Positions 46,310-60,042 of a stretch of 64,000 bases of DNA are shown piece by piece. This DNA comes from Saturnia japonica. Its lineage: Eukaryota; Arthropoda; Insecta; Lepidoptera; Saturniidae. Location of the stretch: positions 17,630,501 through 17,694,500 of the forward strand of contig CM065321.1 in assembly GCA_033032175.1 (NCBI GenBank), read 5' to 3'. How positions within the stretch are numbered: the stretch's first letter is position 1; every line of letters starts with the position of its first letter. Both the position numbers and the translations under genes were made by a program. Below the pieces are notes generated by a model that saw nothing but the letters and a program-made list of their open reading frames with translations, searched no databases and was not told the origin of the DNA.

Positions 46310-47799
46310 GTCCACTAAGATAGTCCAATCAGGTGCAGAACCTTGGATCGAGAAGGGTTTACTTTTAGCATTTACTGTTGAGCCACTTGATTTTTACAGT
46401 AATTATACATATATAAACACCCGACACGACCTCCAATAAAAATGTCGGTTTTTAAAATTGATAGAAAATTAATAATTTGTGTTTAGTTATTAAATAAACA
46501 ACATAACAGAAATGATTCCAGAATGAAAGCAATAACATGCAACAAGCAATAGGTAGGTACTTAAATTCAAAAGCGAGCAAGCGAAAACCCTTTTTCCGGA
46601 AAAATGTATAATTTTTGTAATTACAACAAAAAAGCCGTTGTTTTCATTCGTTCGAGCCCGAACAAACATTTATAGGCTGTATTTAATGAAGCCGTTTAAA
46701 TTTAAATGAGGGAAGGCTTGTTAAGGAATAGCCGCCTCATGAAAAACGTAATTTATTCTAATGAGCCAGACATCGAAGCTATCTTACTTCGCGCGGGCTA
46801 TTGCAATCATTTACTAATACATCGATTTGCCACAAGTCACTTTTTGAAGTGAACTTCTTTGCGCGCATGAGGGTAACATTTTTACGGATACAACGCGTCA
46901 CGAAAACGCGTCAAAAAAATGTGAAATGTTTCGAGAGCGAGAGGGAGAGAGTGATTGAGACCTATTGAGAGAGAGTGAGAAAGGGCGAACGTAGCATGAA
47001 GCACGTATCCATGGAGATAATGTGTAAACAGTGAGTTAAATTTGTAAACAAACATTTTGTGATAAATTTGTAAATCATCCTATACTAAACAGTTGTTCAG
47101 AGTAAGTGATATATTTGTTATCTTTTTGTTAATATACAATTATTTGTGTTAATTCGTTTGAAGATTAGGAAGTTTTAATATTTACAAATAACATGTGGCA
47201 TTTTAATTTGCCACTCGTCAATTAAGAATTCAATATACTTAATATTTTAATGACAATTAAATTCATGAAATTCCTAACATATCTTCCTTTTCCCCTCCCT
47301 CTAAGTCTCGGAAATCTAAAGCTTTAGATTAGTATAAATATAAACGAGATTTAAAAATTAGTTTGCCAATGAAGTTTCACTTCTGACCTGTGTACTTTGT
47401 ACGCACGCACTTTTTTATAAAAATATCATTACCCGACTGCTAAAAAGGAGGGTTATGTTTTTTGAACTTTTGTATATATGCATGTATGTCCATTTCTTTG
47501 ACACGCTTTGTAGCCTAAACGGTTTGATGAATTTTAGCATAAGAGGTGTCGTTAGATTCGTCTTAATTGTGGTAATGTATTTATTATATATTTATATTTA
47601 TTATATATTTATATATTGTATATTTAAGTACGACATTTTCGAATAAAATAAAAAGCAAAAATAAAAAATTAAATATTTACCAAGTTTTTTTGTGTCGCAT
47701 TCGAGTTTTTGTTTCCTTCTTAATAATTTAGCTTGTTTCATATTGGTAGAAGAAGTTGTATTGTATTAAACAGTTTAGTAATTCACTATAAACTAATCA
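46310..47799. other. AT-rich non-coding DNA
   Basis: No gene seen. A GA-rich stretch ('gagagcgagagggagagag') lies near 46930-46985 and (TATTTA)n-like sequence near 47578-47625. Confidence 0.5.
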
Positions 47800-48425
47800 G
47801 GTCGTGGTGGTCGAATGGTTTAGACCAATGGAATAACGTTTGGATGTCCGTAGGTTCGAACAACGGTATTTACTAAAGATTTATTTTAGAATTCGCGTAC
47901 ATTAACCAATTCAAATCGGTAGCACTATAGGCTGACGGAGAAGGATAAGATCGTGAGGAAACTCGAACGATATAGGAATGTTCTTCTAGTACCATCGTAT
48001 TTAGTAAAAATGTAAACCCAGGGTCCCTGTACCCGGGGGTTCAATGGATGTGAGGCACCCGGGCGCAGAGTCCTAAGGGGCCTAAGCCGACCATCATAAT
48101 TCTTTATAGGTATCTACCAGCCTACCACAACAACACTGAGTAACACTGTAGTCCACGAGAGCAGAGCTGCGAGCATAACATATTTAAGGTCAACCAGGGG
48201 TCCAAGACTCAAGAATACATTGGGTTTTTGGTTAAAACAGCGGGGGAGAGGAGCATCATAACTTTCGAACCCCGGCGCCGAATATGCTTACGAGGGCCTT
48301 GTATAGAACTGTTATTTTTCTCGGTGTTTGAAATCGCCAATACGTCGTGAACTGGCGTGGTGATGAAGTCATTGCCTTACCTTGGGAAGAGACCTTTGCC
48401 CAACAGTAGGACACAAACAGGCTTC
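47800..48425 (+). repeat. composite of tRNA-like SINE head and SINE/LINE-type tail
   Basis: The head at 47800 has an A-box-like 'tggtcgaatgg' (47809-47819) and B-box-like 'taggttcgaac' (47851-47861). After it come 'ggagaaggataagatcgtga' and 'ggaaactcg', a typical lepidopteran SINE body. A different tail, 'ccttgggaagagacctttgc' followed by 'ccaacagtaggaca', ends near 48420. The 150-bp middle does not match a single family, so two insertions or a nested one are likely. This SINE is unrelated to the one at 43751. Confidence 0.6.
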
Positions 48426-49910
48426 TATTATTATTGCTTTATTGAATCACATGAGTCGAGTCAAGTCTAGTTTTCTCGCAGGCCCACTATCGCATCCCAC
48501 TCGCCCAACATTGGACCCGGATGATAGAGAATAAACAATAATAGAAGCAGTCTGTAGCTGCGGCCGCGGCCACTCTGCCTGCACCCGGAACTCGGAACTC
48601 GGATGGGAACCTCCGTAACGAGTACGTAGATGAGTATAACGAGGTAAAAGTTTTTGATGAGCGCTCGCGAATCGAAAACTTCCAAAACATTCTGCATTCA
48701 GGTACTGCAATGCAAATTAACACGAATTCAACGACTCAAACTCAGGGATTTTCACAAATACACACACACACACACACACAAAATATAAAAATGTTTCCTT
48801 TAATATACATACTATTTTATGCTTTACACGTTTAGCGTTTTGAGTAAAATCTCAACTGATTTGAAAGTGAAGAATGTGGCCCAACATGGTAATTGCACTG
48901 TATATTTACATAGTGACTCATTCTGAAATATATTATAATAGATTCAATAATTCGATTTGAAACAAGAATACTGCGTTGCAATAAAACAGTTTGAACGCGA
49001 GCGATAGTCTCTGTGCTGAGTTGCACAACTCGACTCGTAATATGTGACCTTACTGTGCAGAGTCAAAAGAAAATCAACGTTCACGTTACCAACAACACAT
49101 TACAATAGCAACAGTTGTGAGTCATAATGAAAAATAGTAGATTACAAAATAACTGAAAAAAGAGGGAATTTCACTGGAGGGACTGAGTTGAAGAGATAAA
49201 AATTTTTTTCACGAATTATGTATGTACTCTACTTTTTACCATTGACTGCAAGAAAACTTCTTAGGGGGTGATACTTTTGTTTTGTCATGCTTAGAGATCA
49301 GTCAGTGTTAATGCGGTAATGGAACGGGTTATAAAGAAAGAAGAAAAGAAGAGAGAGAGAGAAAGAAGGAAAATAAATTTATTGCCTTGAAAGTACGAGC
49401 ACAAAGTTTTTACAAAAAAAAATAACATTCCATTGAACAGTAAAAACTAAAGGAAAAAATGTTAAGATAAAAATGATAAAGATCGCGATCACCATACACA
49501 TAGTAATAAACCCATCAACGATTTTTATTTCAAGAAGTTTCACTTCCTATCACGTATAAGTGCAATTTTTTATACATCATTTATACAATTCGTGCTTGTT
49601 CTAAATTTGAAACGTTTTTATTCTCTTGTGGGTAAAAAAGTATTTTATTCACTGTTATCGATGAATAAAATGCCCTCTTTCTAGTGACAATCATTGTAAA
49701 AAGTTAGTTAATAATTAAAAAATACTGGTTTATTCATTGCATTATTTTAATGTTACAGTGTTTTTACAGTTAAAGTTTGTAAAGTTAAAAGTTAAACATT
49801 ACTTTTGTTTTCTGTTATTTATATTAGAACTAATTATTATTTTATATTTTTTATATTCTTTCATGTAATGTAATAACTTGCTTGTATTTCGTTTAATTTT
49901 ATTTAATTAC
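48426..49910. other. non-coding DNA
   Basis: A (CA)n tract at 48760-48780 and a GA-rich tract at 49340-49372. The GC-richer part at 48550-48640 has no recognisable protein in any frame: the overlapping minus-strand frames there share the same bases and none looks like a domain. Confidence 0.5.
48760..48780 (+). repeat. (CA)n microsatellite
   Basis: Ten CA dinucleotide units. Confidence 0.95.
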
Positions 49911-50310
49911 TAGCTGTGCCCGTAGCTTCGCTCACGTGGACTACAGAATGCCCGCACGAATCTTGCTACCCCGCTCCCGGCTATTTTCAAGAAAAAAAAT
50001 GCTTATTGTGGGTGTTCCTTAGAAGACAGATATATACTGTCCCGGATTTTTTTGTAGCTCTTTATAATGCTTATTATTATGTAGTACATTAGTTTGCTAT
50101 ATCTCTTATTGTTTACTCAGCATAAGCCATTTAAGCCCCGGAATTGATTCATCATGATCAGTTATTTTTTATTTGTGCGGAACCCTAATTCTTTTCTATC
50201 TCTATATCATCAGCTATCTATCAGTGAAAGTCCCGTCAAAATCGGTCCAACCGTTACGGAGATTACCCGGAACAAACAGACAGGTACACAGACAAACATT
50301 TAAAAAATGG
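49911..50310 (+). repeat. dispersed repeat family B, most complete copy
   Basis: The head 'tactagctgtgcccgtagct' then 'tcgctcacgtggactacaga'. The middle 'tgcttattgtgggtgttcct' recurs at 52744. The end 'aaaatcggtccaaccgttac' with 'aacaaacagacaggtacaca' is a familiar 3' module of lepidopteran repeats. No coding capacity seen. Related partial copies are at 32795 and 52740. Confidence 0.7.
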
Positions 50311-50400
50311 GATTTTTGTTATAGGTATCGTATATACTTTAATATTTATTTAGTAAAAAACTGTTATTTCGACATTACAAACAGACATCAATTTAATTAA

Positions 50401-51489
50401 TTGTATAGAAGATTTTATTACATTTGCGATGTATTTTGTTAATGTAGTGGTCGTCGATAATAAATAGATTTGCTTATCTGTATTGGATTTAGAGCTAATT
50501 GTAAAAATGGGTAATGTATAACATGCGCGTTGTTGGCACTTCTTTAACAAATAAATAAATAAGATGGCTCACAACTTTTATACAATCATTACTTTTAATG
50601 ATGATGATATGATTTAAATAATATCTCATCCGGAACCCTTGATACTATATTTTTATCAAATTTTTGTACAAGTACAGTGTAAACACGAGTAGTTTTACTT
50701 GAAATTTTATGAATTGTTTCTGTACTGAGTATATTATATTCAGAAGTAGCCTCCAGACCGCCGAAGCCATTGGCGAGAAGCCTCACACTCGTACTTTATT
50801 TATAGATCCGAGTATTATAAGCGAAAATATATTGAAATAAATTTGAACTCAATAACATCTACGTTCGAAATAATTCTTTACGTCGCAAGAATACCTTTAA
50901 TAAAATGGAGTTACTTAGTTAGAGGTGACCACGTACTATGAACATTAAACGAACTACAAGAGTTCCACGATCTTGTTTCTGAATTAGTCCCCTCAAGCCT
51001 CAGAACGCAACAGCTTAGTAGACCACCAACTTACATAAGCATACAGCTTCGTCCTTATTATTACTGGGTTAAGGATTATTATTGTGTATTATATAAGGTT
51101 TCATCGACCTTGGATATTTGCAAAGATTATCTTGAGTGGGACATCATCTGGGAAGTTAGGTTTAATTAAAGTTGCGACTGAGAGCCGGTCGCCGGTCGCC
51201 GGTCGCCACTTACAGGTCTCCGATTTCTAGCTTAGAATTGCAGTTTGGTAACTATTTGCATTTTATATAAGTTATTTATTATAAGTACGTTCCTCGACGT
51301 ACATTTATATTCAAAGAAATTAAACAAAATTATTTTAGACTGTAACAAATAGGTGTTTATATATTTTCTAATCGACGATACCCCCCCGCGCCTCAGACCG
51401 CTCGCCTCAACCTGCGTGCCGCGCCATCGCGCGTTTCGCCCCTTACCCCTCACCCCGCTCTTACGAGCAGCGTGATACCTTTTTTTTTA
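50401..51489. other. AT-rich non-coding DNA
   Basis: No gene seen. It includes a GGTCGCC short repeat at 51186-51208 and a GC-rich island at 51380-51470 with a C run that could pair with G-rich DNA elsewhere but shows no protein signal. Confidence 0.5.
51186..51208 (+). repeat. CGGTCGC short tandem repeat
   Basis: Three perfect 7-bp units. Confidence 0.85.
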
Positions 51490-51960
51490 AACTGACTACA
51501 ATGTTAGCCTTAGGGGCCTTGGAGCCACTGTGGCTTTTACAGCTTCACCGAAATTGGGGGCGAGCGCTTAGGGCACTCAGCCGCGAAAGTTTTCAACGAC
51601 TCGCACGAGGGTGCCAGAGTGGCCGAACCTCGGCTCGGGCGGTTGTCACGCGTGCGAATAGGTCGCAATCTGGCTAATTCCCTACTCCTATGAATTCGAG
51701 CTTCATAACATATACTCATATGTATGTTCCCCTTCTCCGGGAGGAAGGAGGGAAACATGCGTATGTGTATTTAGTGATCGGAAAGTTTTACTACACTACT
51801 AGCGCAAAAAATGAGAAAAAGGTTCCCTACAGAACCTATGTACCTGTGTGTGTTCATACGTGTGTAATGTTGTGTGTGGGTAGCTAAGTGTTGCACGTAT
51901 AGTGTCACTTGTATCGCGCGGGCGGCTGCCTGACCAAGGGCTTCACACCGAGGGCAGAGT
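51490..51960 (+). repeat. dispersed repeat family C, second copy
   Basis: Counterpart of 37945-38400, with the same block order and roughly the same length. It starts 'taaactgactacaatgttag' and ends in 'ccaagggcttcacaccgagg'. The family is old and its copies differ by many substitutions and indels. Short ORFs within it are by-products. Confidence 0.6.
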
Positions 51961-52739
51961 GATACTTTGTAATTTTAATTAAACACAACATACCTAATTG
52001 TTATTGTTAATATTGTTAATAGTTAATTAGCATCATTAACATATTATCGTTACCAAGCTCGCGAGATCCGTATTTATTTGTATATAGTGATATTCATTTC
52101 CTGTTGTTTGCAGTAATTAGGTAGGTACCTGCACAGGTGTATAGTGCGCTGATAACTTATAATAAGCCATTCAAACTGATACCTAATACAATAAATACTG
52201 AATCAGTATCTAGTAACAATTTTACATGCTATGTAATTAGGTATATGTTGAAAATGGTAGGAACGGTATGTACTGTTAATTGAGTCCTGTGAAAAACAAG
52301 CAAGACACAGGACTCGTTAATATCTCGTGGAACCTGTCTCCATGTAAATACCCTTTTAGTTTCATTGCAAAACATTTTTCCCTAGTAAATTATTCTCTCT
52401 TTGACAGACTGAGCGGACGCACGCACACACGTGTTTTCACTATGTACACACACGCTATGTAAAGACACATTCCGTGATATACCATAGTTTAATTGTTTTA
52501 AAGTCTATTAACTTTTACTATCTGATACAACTGCTACATACATAAATAAGTTCTTTTAGATATACTAATTATAGGATAAATAAGAATACGACAAGTATTT
52601 TTAGTTTAAAAACTAATTGGAACTAAAATACAAATACCTAATTAAAATCAAAATTCGAATTTGCTCGACAGTAAGTAAGAACCGGCTGGATCCCTGGAAC
52701 CCTGCTTCTCCCGCTCGCACACAACACATACATACTACA
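51961..52739. other. AT-rich non-coding DNA
   Basis: Nothing recognised beyond short TA- and CA-rich runs. Confidence 0.5.
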
Positions 52740-52885
52740 TATATGCTTATTGTGGGCGAACCTTAGAAGAAAAACCTATTATGCTATCTCGGATTTTTTA
52801 GGTCTTCTCAAGATATATAATAACGTAGTACTATCATTAGATATATCTTCTCTTATGGTTTACTCAGCGTACGCCATTTAAGCAT
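52740..52885 (+). repeat. dispersed repeat family B, partial copy
   Basis: 'tgcttattgtgggcgaacct' and 'tagaag', then 'ctatctcggattttttaggt', then 'tatggtttactcagcgtacg' align in order with 49998-50140. The head module is missing. Confidence 0.65.
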
Positions 52886-54449
52886 TCCAAAAGTGTCTTT
52901 TTTCGAAACGATTCACCGATAGTAGCAGCAGCGTGTCAAGCCGAGTTCAAGTAAACAGAATAGCGAGCGGTACCGTGTGTAATATTACACGAACCATTTA
53001 GAGCATCTTTTGACCCCCTCATAATTCAAAAACTATTCCACATAAACATGTCAAATTTGGCTCATATATTGATACTTACGAGATACACATGTACCCTACA
53101 TTTCATAAACACGCCTCAAACAATTATTTAGATATTAACGTCCAAATTCGTCATTTTTGTCGTCACAAATCAGAAACTAGTAAATTTTTATCATTTTATT
53201 GATCAATCTTTCATATAATTGATTCTATGAGGAATACTTACTTATAGTGCCTGTAATGTAAGAATCAGCAATCAACTGGTCTTTATGTGGATTTTAAGGT
53301 CTCAATATATTACGAGTGGAATACCACCCTTAATTTTTTTTCCTGCTATTGAATGGGCAATTCTCTCGAACATTTTAAAGGTCGTCTACAAGAAAATACC
53401 ACAAAAAAGACAATTATACCCCATAAACGTAGGAAAATACAGTAGATTGACAAAGACCATTTGGTATTAACTTTATTATGAATAAGTAGCCACGAATAAT
53501 TCATATACAAAAAGTAATGATATCCCATCAAAAACATAAATGTTAAATGAGAACCGAGTTCAATATTATTATGATATGTGCCTTAGTTCTAGACTTCAAC
53601 GACAAAAGGAGTGAGGTCTAAATGGGTGCAAGTTCAATGGTCACTCCTGAAATTGATTTATATCAACATAAAATATTTTATAACAATTTAAAATATAATT
53701 TCTTGTTATAACTTAGGATAATATATTGAAGCTTAGGGTCTGATTTGGCTAGTTCCATTATGCGAATTATATTAAAGCCTTCGCAAGTTATAAAGCTGTA
53801 AATTCTTATTTTATTCTTTCGAAAATTTTGCTTGCTGGTAGAAATTAGCCATCGGAACATAAGGTTTTCCATGACTGTTTTAGCAGGTACTTAATAATAA
53901 TTTTTAGGACCTAAATTAAATAATAAATATTTAGTATTCTTATGAAGTAGGTAAGTGTTAAGTTCAAACTATGAGTGTAGCTATATCGTTCAAAGTTGTT
54001 GAATAACTTAATAGAATCCACTTCTGGAATCACTGATAGAATCATGTTTATACTGTGACAGAGCGAACGCGATCAAATAAATGAAAGCACATGATAAAAC
54101 ATGACTAAACGTTGTAAATTAAATGTATTTACTTCGTATTTATTTATGTTTACATAGAATCATACTTGCTTTTGATATATTTTATTTCACATAAATAATT
54201 TGTTTTTTCAATCGTTATAGAAAACAGTCGTGTTGGTATAGAGACACTAAGACACTGAGACACACTGTCACGATACTTATATCTCCACGGTACATTATTA
54301 TATCATTATTTTGATTATATACAGTCTGATACACTGTTTTAATGAGCTATTTAAGTATAATATGCTCGAGCAGACTTTCTAATTATTGAAACTCAAATAT
54401 CTATCATCCATTCAAACATGAGACAGAATAATTTTTGTGTTGTGTTAGC

Positions 54450-54478
54450 GGGGGGAGGGGGAGGGGGAGGGAGGGGGG
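54450..54478 (+). other. G-rich tract with quadruplex potential
   Basis: Five to six runs of four or more G separated by single A bases. It fits the G3+N1-7 pattern several times over. Whether it folds in vivo is not known. Confidence 0.7.
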
Positions 54479-54868
54479 TAGAACACTCATTATAAACGAG
54501 TAGTAGGATACGACAATAGTCTGAGAGTGTCTGTATCGCGATCACTATACACTAGGTGTTCTAGCACCCCCTATAGCTTATGCTACGCTTAGGCGTGTCA
54601 GGTGTGTCCGGCGTGTCCCGCATGTCGCATTTCGAGATCAGGCACTGTATGTTCAGCAGCCGCGCCGGGAGACTTGTGGACCAGCGTGACAGTGACGACC
54701 GCCGATGTATTGTTTCATCTTTTGATGGTCACCGTTCTTTTTGGATTGTAGAGTACTCACTGTCAGCAGCAAGTTGATCACTTTACTTTGCTGTTATATC
54801 AAAATACTAACAGCATGTCATGTGAATACAACTTAACATATATATAAACCAATCCAACATTCGTAAAT

Positions 54869-54943
54869 GTGCGTATGTATGTATGTGTGTGTGTACCGCT
54901 CACTGTGCGTGTGTATGTATGTGTGTGTGTGTACCGCTCACGT
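54869..54943 (+). repeat. two-unit minisatellite (about 37 bp)
   Basis: 'gtgcgtatgtatgtatgtgt' plus 'gtgtgtaccgctcact' repeated once with small changes. Each unit is itself a TG/TATG-rich run ending 'gtaccgctcac'. Confidence 0.85.
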
Positions 54944-55336
54944 GTTCAGTTTGAGAAGTGTGGCTACTAGATAGAGTACAGTACCCTACTTGCGACAACT
55001 TAAATTAAAAATAACAAAATTTTCAGTATTATGTTTTGGAAAAAGGTAATAATAACATTTTAATATAATATTATCAAATACGTAAGTAGATAGCCCGAGA
55101 AACACAGTCAGAAGGCATCCTTGTGCGTGTTTTATTTACCGAGCGGTCGCAGCTAGGTAATTATTTCTGCACCGAACTGCCAAAGTTGAACATCCTACCT
55201 CGTCCCCGCTAACGTCTGCCGCCAAGTACGAAGGTCGCACGCGGACTTGCAAGGCTAAAGTTACTACGTGCGGTTTATATTGTCACCACTGGAATCAACT
55301 AAGTTTTTTTTACACTTGTGTTGGCGCACGGGCGCG

Positions 55337-55436
55337 NNNNNNNNNNNNNNNNNNNNNNNNNNNNNNNNNNNNNNNNNNNNNNNNNNNNNNNNNNNNNNNN
55401 NNNNNNNNNNNNNNNNNNNNNNNNNNNNNNNNNNNN
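55337..55436. other. assembly gap (100 N)
   Basis: Exactly 100 N. Copy 2 of the 8-kb duplication starts at the first base after it. ORFs spanning it are meaningless. Confidence 0.99.
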
Positions 55437-58400
55437 AGCACAGGTTCTTGTAAAGATTTTGATGAACTTTATATTTTTGAGGTGAGCAGATCTCACTGAG
55501 TGTTGATGCTGCTGTGTGCAGTTGCCTTCGGGAGACAGCAAGAACAATTACAACTATTGCTTTAAACAAATCATTATTTATACATTTCTAATTGATTATA
55601 AATATAACAATAGTGGACCCCTCAACTTGATACAAGCAAAAACAATTTCGGTACGAGTATTTATTACTTACGTAGGTAGGTATTACTAGCGGTCGCACAA
55701 TGATCAATATTCGACCAGCAACTTTTTAATCATAAACTATTTTCTGTTTGACATTTGCAGTATGACTTAAACAATGAACATTAAATCACTTGTTGTCACT
55801 TTTCATTGAGAGACAATATCAGTATTTTGGGGGTCTAAGTTCAAGGGCACTGGTCAGGTTAGGATTCGCAGTATTAATTTATTTAATTTAATATATTAGT
55901 AACGGATATTGTAAATAAATTTTAGCTTTCTACACTCCTCCATATAAATTTTAATCATGCCCAATCTGAGTCTTCAGAACACACAATACGCTTAAAAAGG
56001 AGTACAAAGTTTTTGCTTCACGTATTAGTATTATGATTTTGTTATCTTACTTTGTCTGGCTGTGTAGACACATCTGATAGTAACTTCACAAATTAATTGG
56101 CTGACGTGATGCAAATACTGCAAAAATATTGCATAATATTATTCTTTTTTAATTCACTTAAGCCAGTTTATATAAACAGAACGAGAGACAGCAACGCTAC
56201 TGAAAAATTATGGGGATAGTGTGTACATAGGTATTTCTGCTTTGGGACTGTGAACAGGTTTTACCACTTTCGAAAAGGTTCCCATAAGCATTAACTAAGT
56301 GAAATATTTCTATTATTACTAGACGTCAGTGTCCTTTACAATGTATCATTAAACAGTTACTAACGCAGGGTTAAAGTCGCGGACTATAACAGTGCGAACA
56401 ATCATATTACAATTTGTATAATACGGAAAGGGCAGCTAGCGATCCGGTCGCGGTGCCCAGACTAAATGTGGCGAGGTCTGGTCGGCGGGGAGGGGGGAGG
56501 CTGGGGGTTGAAGTAATTTTATCATAAAATAAATGGAGGCCATTCATTTATCATTTAGAGGTGGCGACCTATCAGCAAACACTCGAAGGCCAAAATAAGG
56601 AACTCGCTCAACAAAACACTTACTCAGAAGGCCTACTCGACACAGGTGATCTTATTACAGTGGCGTATGCTGGAATCATGTATGAGTGTAATCTAATGCT
56701 GAGATTGAAGTATATAGACTAATAGCTATGCACGCGGCTCTGCTCGCGTGGACTACAGAATGCAGTCGATCGAGAGAAAGCGTGGTTCGAAACTATTTCT
56801 GTCTTTTTTGTAGATACAATAAGATCTACAGTTTAGTACATTAATTTGATATATGTCTTACGGTTTACTGTTATCAGGTTTATTCTCGTCGCTGCTTATA
56901 TTATTTCTTACTTTATCTTACAAAAATTATCCTATAAGCTGACCAAACACAGCTATGGATTAAAATAAAAACCATGTAATTCAAATTAATGGTTTTCTCG
57001 AGATAAGAACATAAACGGACAGGCAGACAGAGAGACGTTGAGTTTATAATATGTATGGAAGATATATCAGAGATGTCTGATATAAAGAAGCAGATTTGAT
57101 GAGAAGTCATTGACTTTTAACATTTAACTTGACCATGTCAGCGCCAACATGTTATATTGTTTTCATGCGTATACATCAGGTATACATTTCTGGGTGTTTA
57201 TTTACATATAGGTATATTTAAAAGTTATGTGTCAGAATTGTTATATGTAGGCGGTCGACAGGGGTTGTGAGGCACGTAGGGGGGAGGGGGAAGGGGTTGA
57301 GCGGTTTAAACAAACATACAGAACCAGAGTTTACGCGTTTCATTTAACTGATCTAAAGCGGTATCTAAATATTAGAATATAGTTTTTGTGTGTATATATT
57401 ATTAAAATATAAAACTCACGTTACTTACAGCACAAGTTAGGACTTAATACAAAAAATAACATTAATATAATATTTATATGATATTCATGAGTATTGATAT
57501 ATTTTATATATTATTACTACAACTTAATGAAAAGTATGTAGTGTCGAGGGAAAACATAATATATAAAACAATACGACGTGTGCGGCTTATTGCATTTATT
57601 TTTAATATAATTATTACCAGTAAATGAATCGAATAATCCTGCTTCTAAAATATGATTAATAAACTAATTATTATAATTATCAGTTACTGAACCCATTTCT
57701 ACCGCCACAAAACATAGGTTAACAGCAATGTACTAGTCGCGCAGTGAGACGTCTCTGTTCCCGGGATTGTGTATAACATACATTTCAATAAATTTGACTT
57801 CTCATTATGATTTAATTCTAAGTTGTGACGTACATCTCAACGTAATGAAGCCTACTTTACTACTATTTATACAGGTAATTAAATAGATTGAATAAGATAC
57901 TAGCTGTGCCCCGCGGTTACACCCGTGTTAATTTTATACAGCAAACATCGCCAACGCACCCGTGTAGGCAATTTTCAATATTTTGTGTAAAACTATCGAT
58001 ATTTTAATAAGGAATAAATTGATTATAAAATATACTGACCGTAAGAAAAGTGCAAACCGACGCTCACGACGCGACGGGTCTAATGAACCTGATCGAAACA
58101 AAAAAGGTTTACAAGGGCAGAAAAAAATTGGTTTCTATCCTTCTTGCCTATCCTAGTGAGCACATGGCGTGATAATAGATAGATAATATTTAAGTTGTAA
58201 ATATGTGTACCTAGAGTAATAAAATAATTAATATCGTGGCACTGGATAACACAATTTGTGATAAAACCCACAATGTGAATCGCTGCGAAAGACGAAGAGA
58301 CGGAGGACTCTGTCATGAGTTGCAATTGTTTCCAACTATCTAGGCAGTTTTTGTGATAACTCAAAATACATGTTTTCAGTTTATATTTATAATCACTTCA

Positions 58401-58456
58401 CGTATGCACAATAAAAAAAACGTAAAATGCCAGTGTAAAGAGCTTCTTTTAAATCT

Positions 58457-58831
58457 GTCCTACTAAGTAATATTATAAATGCGAAAGTTTGTGTGCATGG
58501 ATGGATGTTTGTTACTCTTTCACGCAAAACTATTAATTGGATTTTAATGAAACTATACAATAATATAGCTTATACATCAGAATATCATATAGGGTATAAA
58601 CCTATAAAGATTTTGTGTGAATTGATCAAAATACAACGATAAGTGTCAAGTAAGTAGGAAACATTCTGCCATATGCGAGCTTTGTTTATCTTGTCTGATG
58701 CGCCTTCACGACTAAACCGCAGAATAAATTTTGATGAATTTTCGTATACAGATAGATAGGACCCTGGAGAAGATAATAAGCTACTCGATGTACTAATCTT
58801 GCGCGGACGAAATCGCGGGCAGCAGCTTGTA
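58457..58831 (+). mobile_element. small Helitron-like element (Lep1-like), duplication copy
   Basis: Counterpart of 34524-34898 with a handful of substitutions. It is the same insertion, carried along by the duplication. Confidence 0.65.
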
Positions 58832-60042
58832 TAAATACATATTTTACGATGAAAGTGATCTGACATTACAGGTTATTAATATTATGTTGAGTTGTTTTCT
58901 ATTTCTTATATTATTAAAATGTTTTTATTTTTCTCTATTTTGTAAATGTTCCAAATGTGGTCATAATCTTCGACGATGACCAGCCGGCTTGGAAGGTGTT
59001 TGTATGTGCATTTGGTGCTGTTATATTTATTTTCTTCTTGATTTTCATGTTTTTTTATTCACTAAGAAGTTGAATAAACTCGGTTTAATGATCTCTTCTG
59101 TGAAACTAGTTTATCTTTGAAATGTGACGCGCGTGAGATATTTATTTTTCTTATCTACTTGAGTTTTATATATAGCGTTAACTACGGTTATGTCGTTATA
59201 TTGTGGTGAGACGGAGAGATTTCATTTTCTTGATGTTTCATTTTTTTATATTACCAGATTATCATACTTAATTATAGCTGTATTTACTTTTACTTTCTCT
59301 TCTTGTACCTGTTCCTGTAATATTTTCGTTATTTTCTAGTGAATATATGATAGGGATAGTCGTCTTTTATGTAATAAGCTGTATTTTTTTAGCATACTCT
59401 TATGTTTCATAATCTTAATTTTATTGCCCAGAGTGGGTGATTATTACTGTGATCGGACGAGGTTTCTCTGAGTTTTTACCTTATCCTGGCTTCTTATGTG
59501 TTGATACAGTTTATTTTTATCGAAAAGTATTGATATATAAAGTCAATTAGATTGTTTTCCAGTTAACGATAAAATCTTACATTAACTTCGAAGCCAAAAA
59601 ATACTATATTTCGCAGTGTAATCTTATATTTCCAAGAAGTTTAATCTTTGTTCTTAGTTTTCAATTTTTTCCTTGAGCTTTTCTTAACACACACAAAATA
59701 ACACCAATATTAATATAGGGTCTAGGAATCTAAGTGAAAGTGAATGAATTAAAATAAATACCACAACATGGCAGCTCAAGATCCCGCCGAAAACTCCGAA
59801 CGTCCTTTTTAACATCAGGACACAGATATTCATAGCACTGTATAGAGAAATCGGTACGACACTCACATCGTCTCTAAAATGATAATTTGTAACAAATTCA
59901 GGATTTAACTATCACCTAATTCAAGTTCATCATCTCTCAGCTAAAAGTCGTTGACGGCCGGTCATAGGCTTTCCCCAATAATCACTACAATGAGCGGTCC
60001 TGCGCTGCTTGTATGCAGCGTGATCCCCCAACTTTCCAAGCC

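Larger units (their letters stand above)
52886..55336. other. AT-rich non-coding DNA up to the second gap
   Basis: No gene seen. It contains a G-rich tract at 54450-54478 and a two-unit minisatellite at 54869-54943. Confidence 0.5.

Noticed and set aside
48447..48723. Three overlapping minus-strand frames
   Set aside because: All three use the same GC-rich bases, and none shows a domain or repeats elsewhere.
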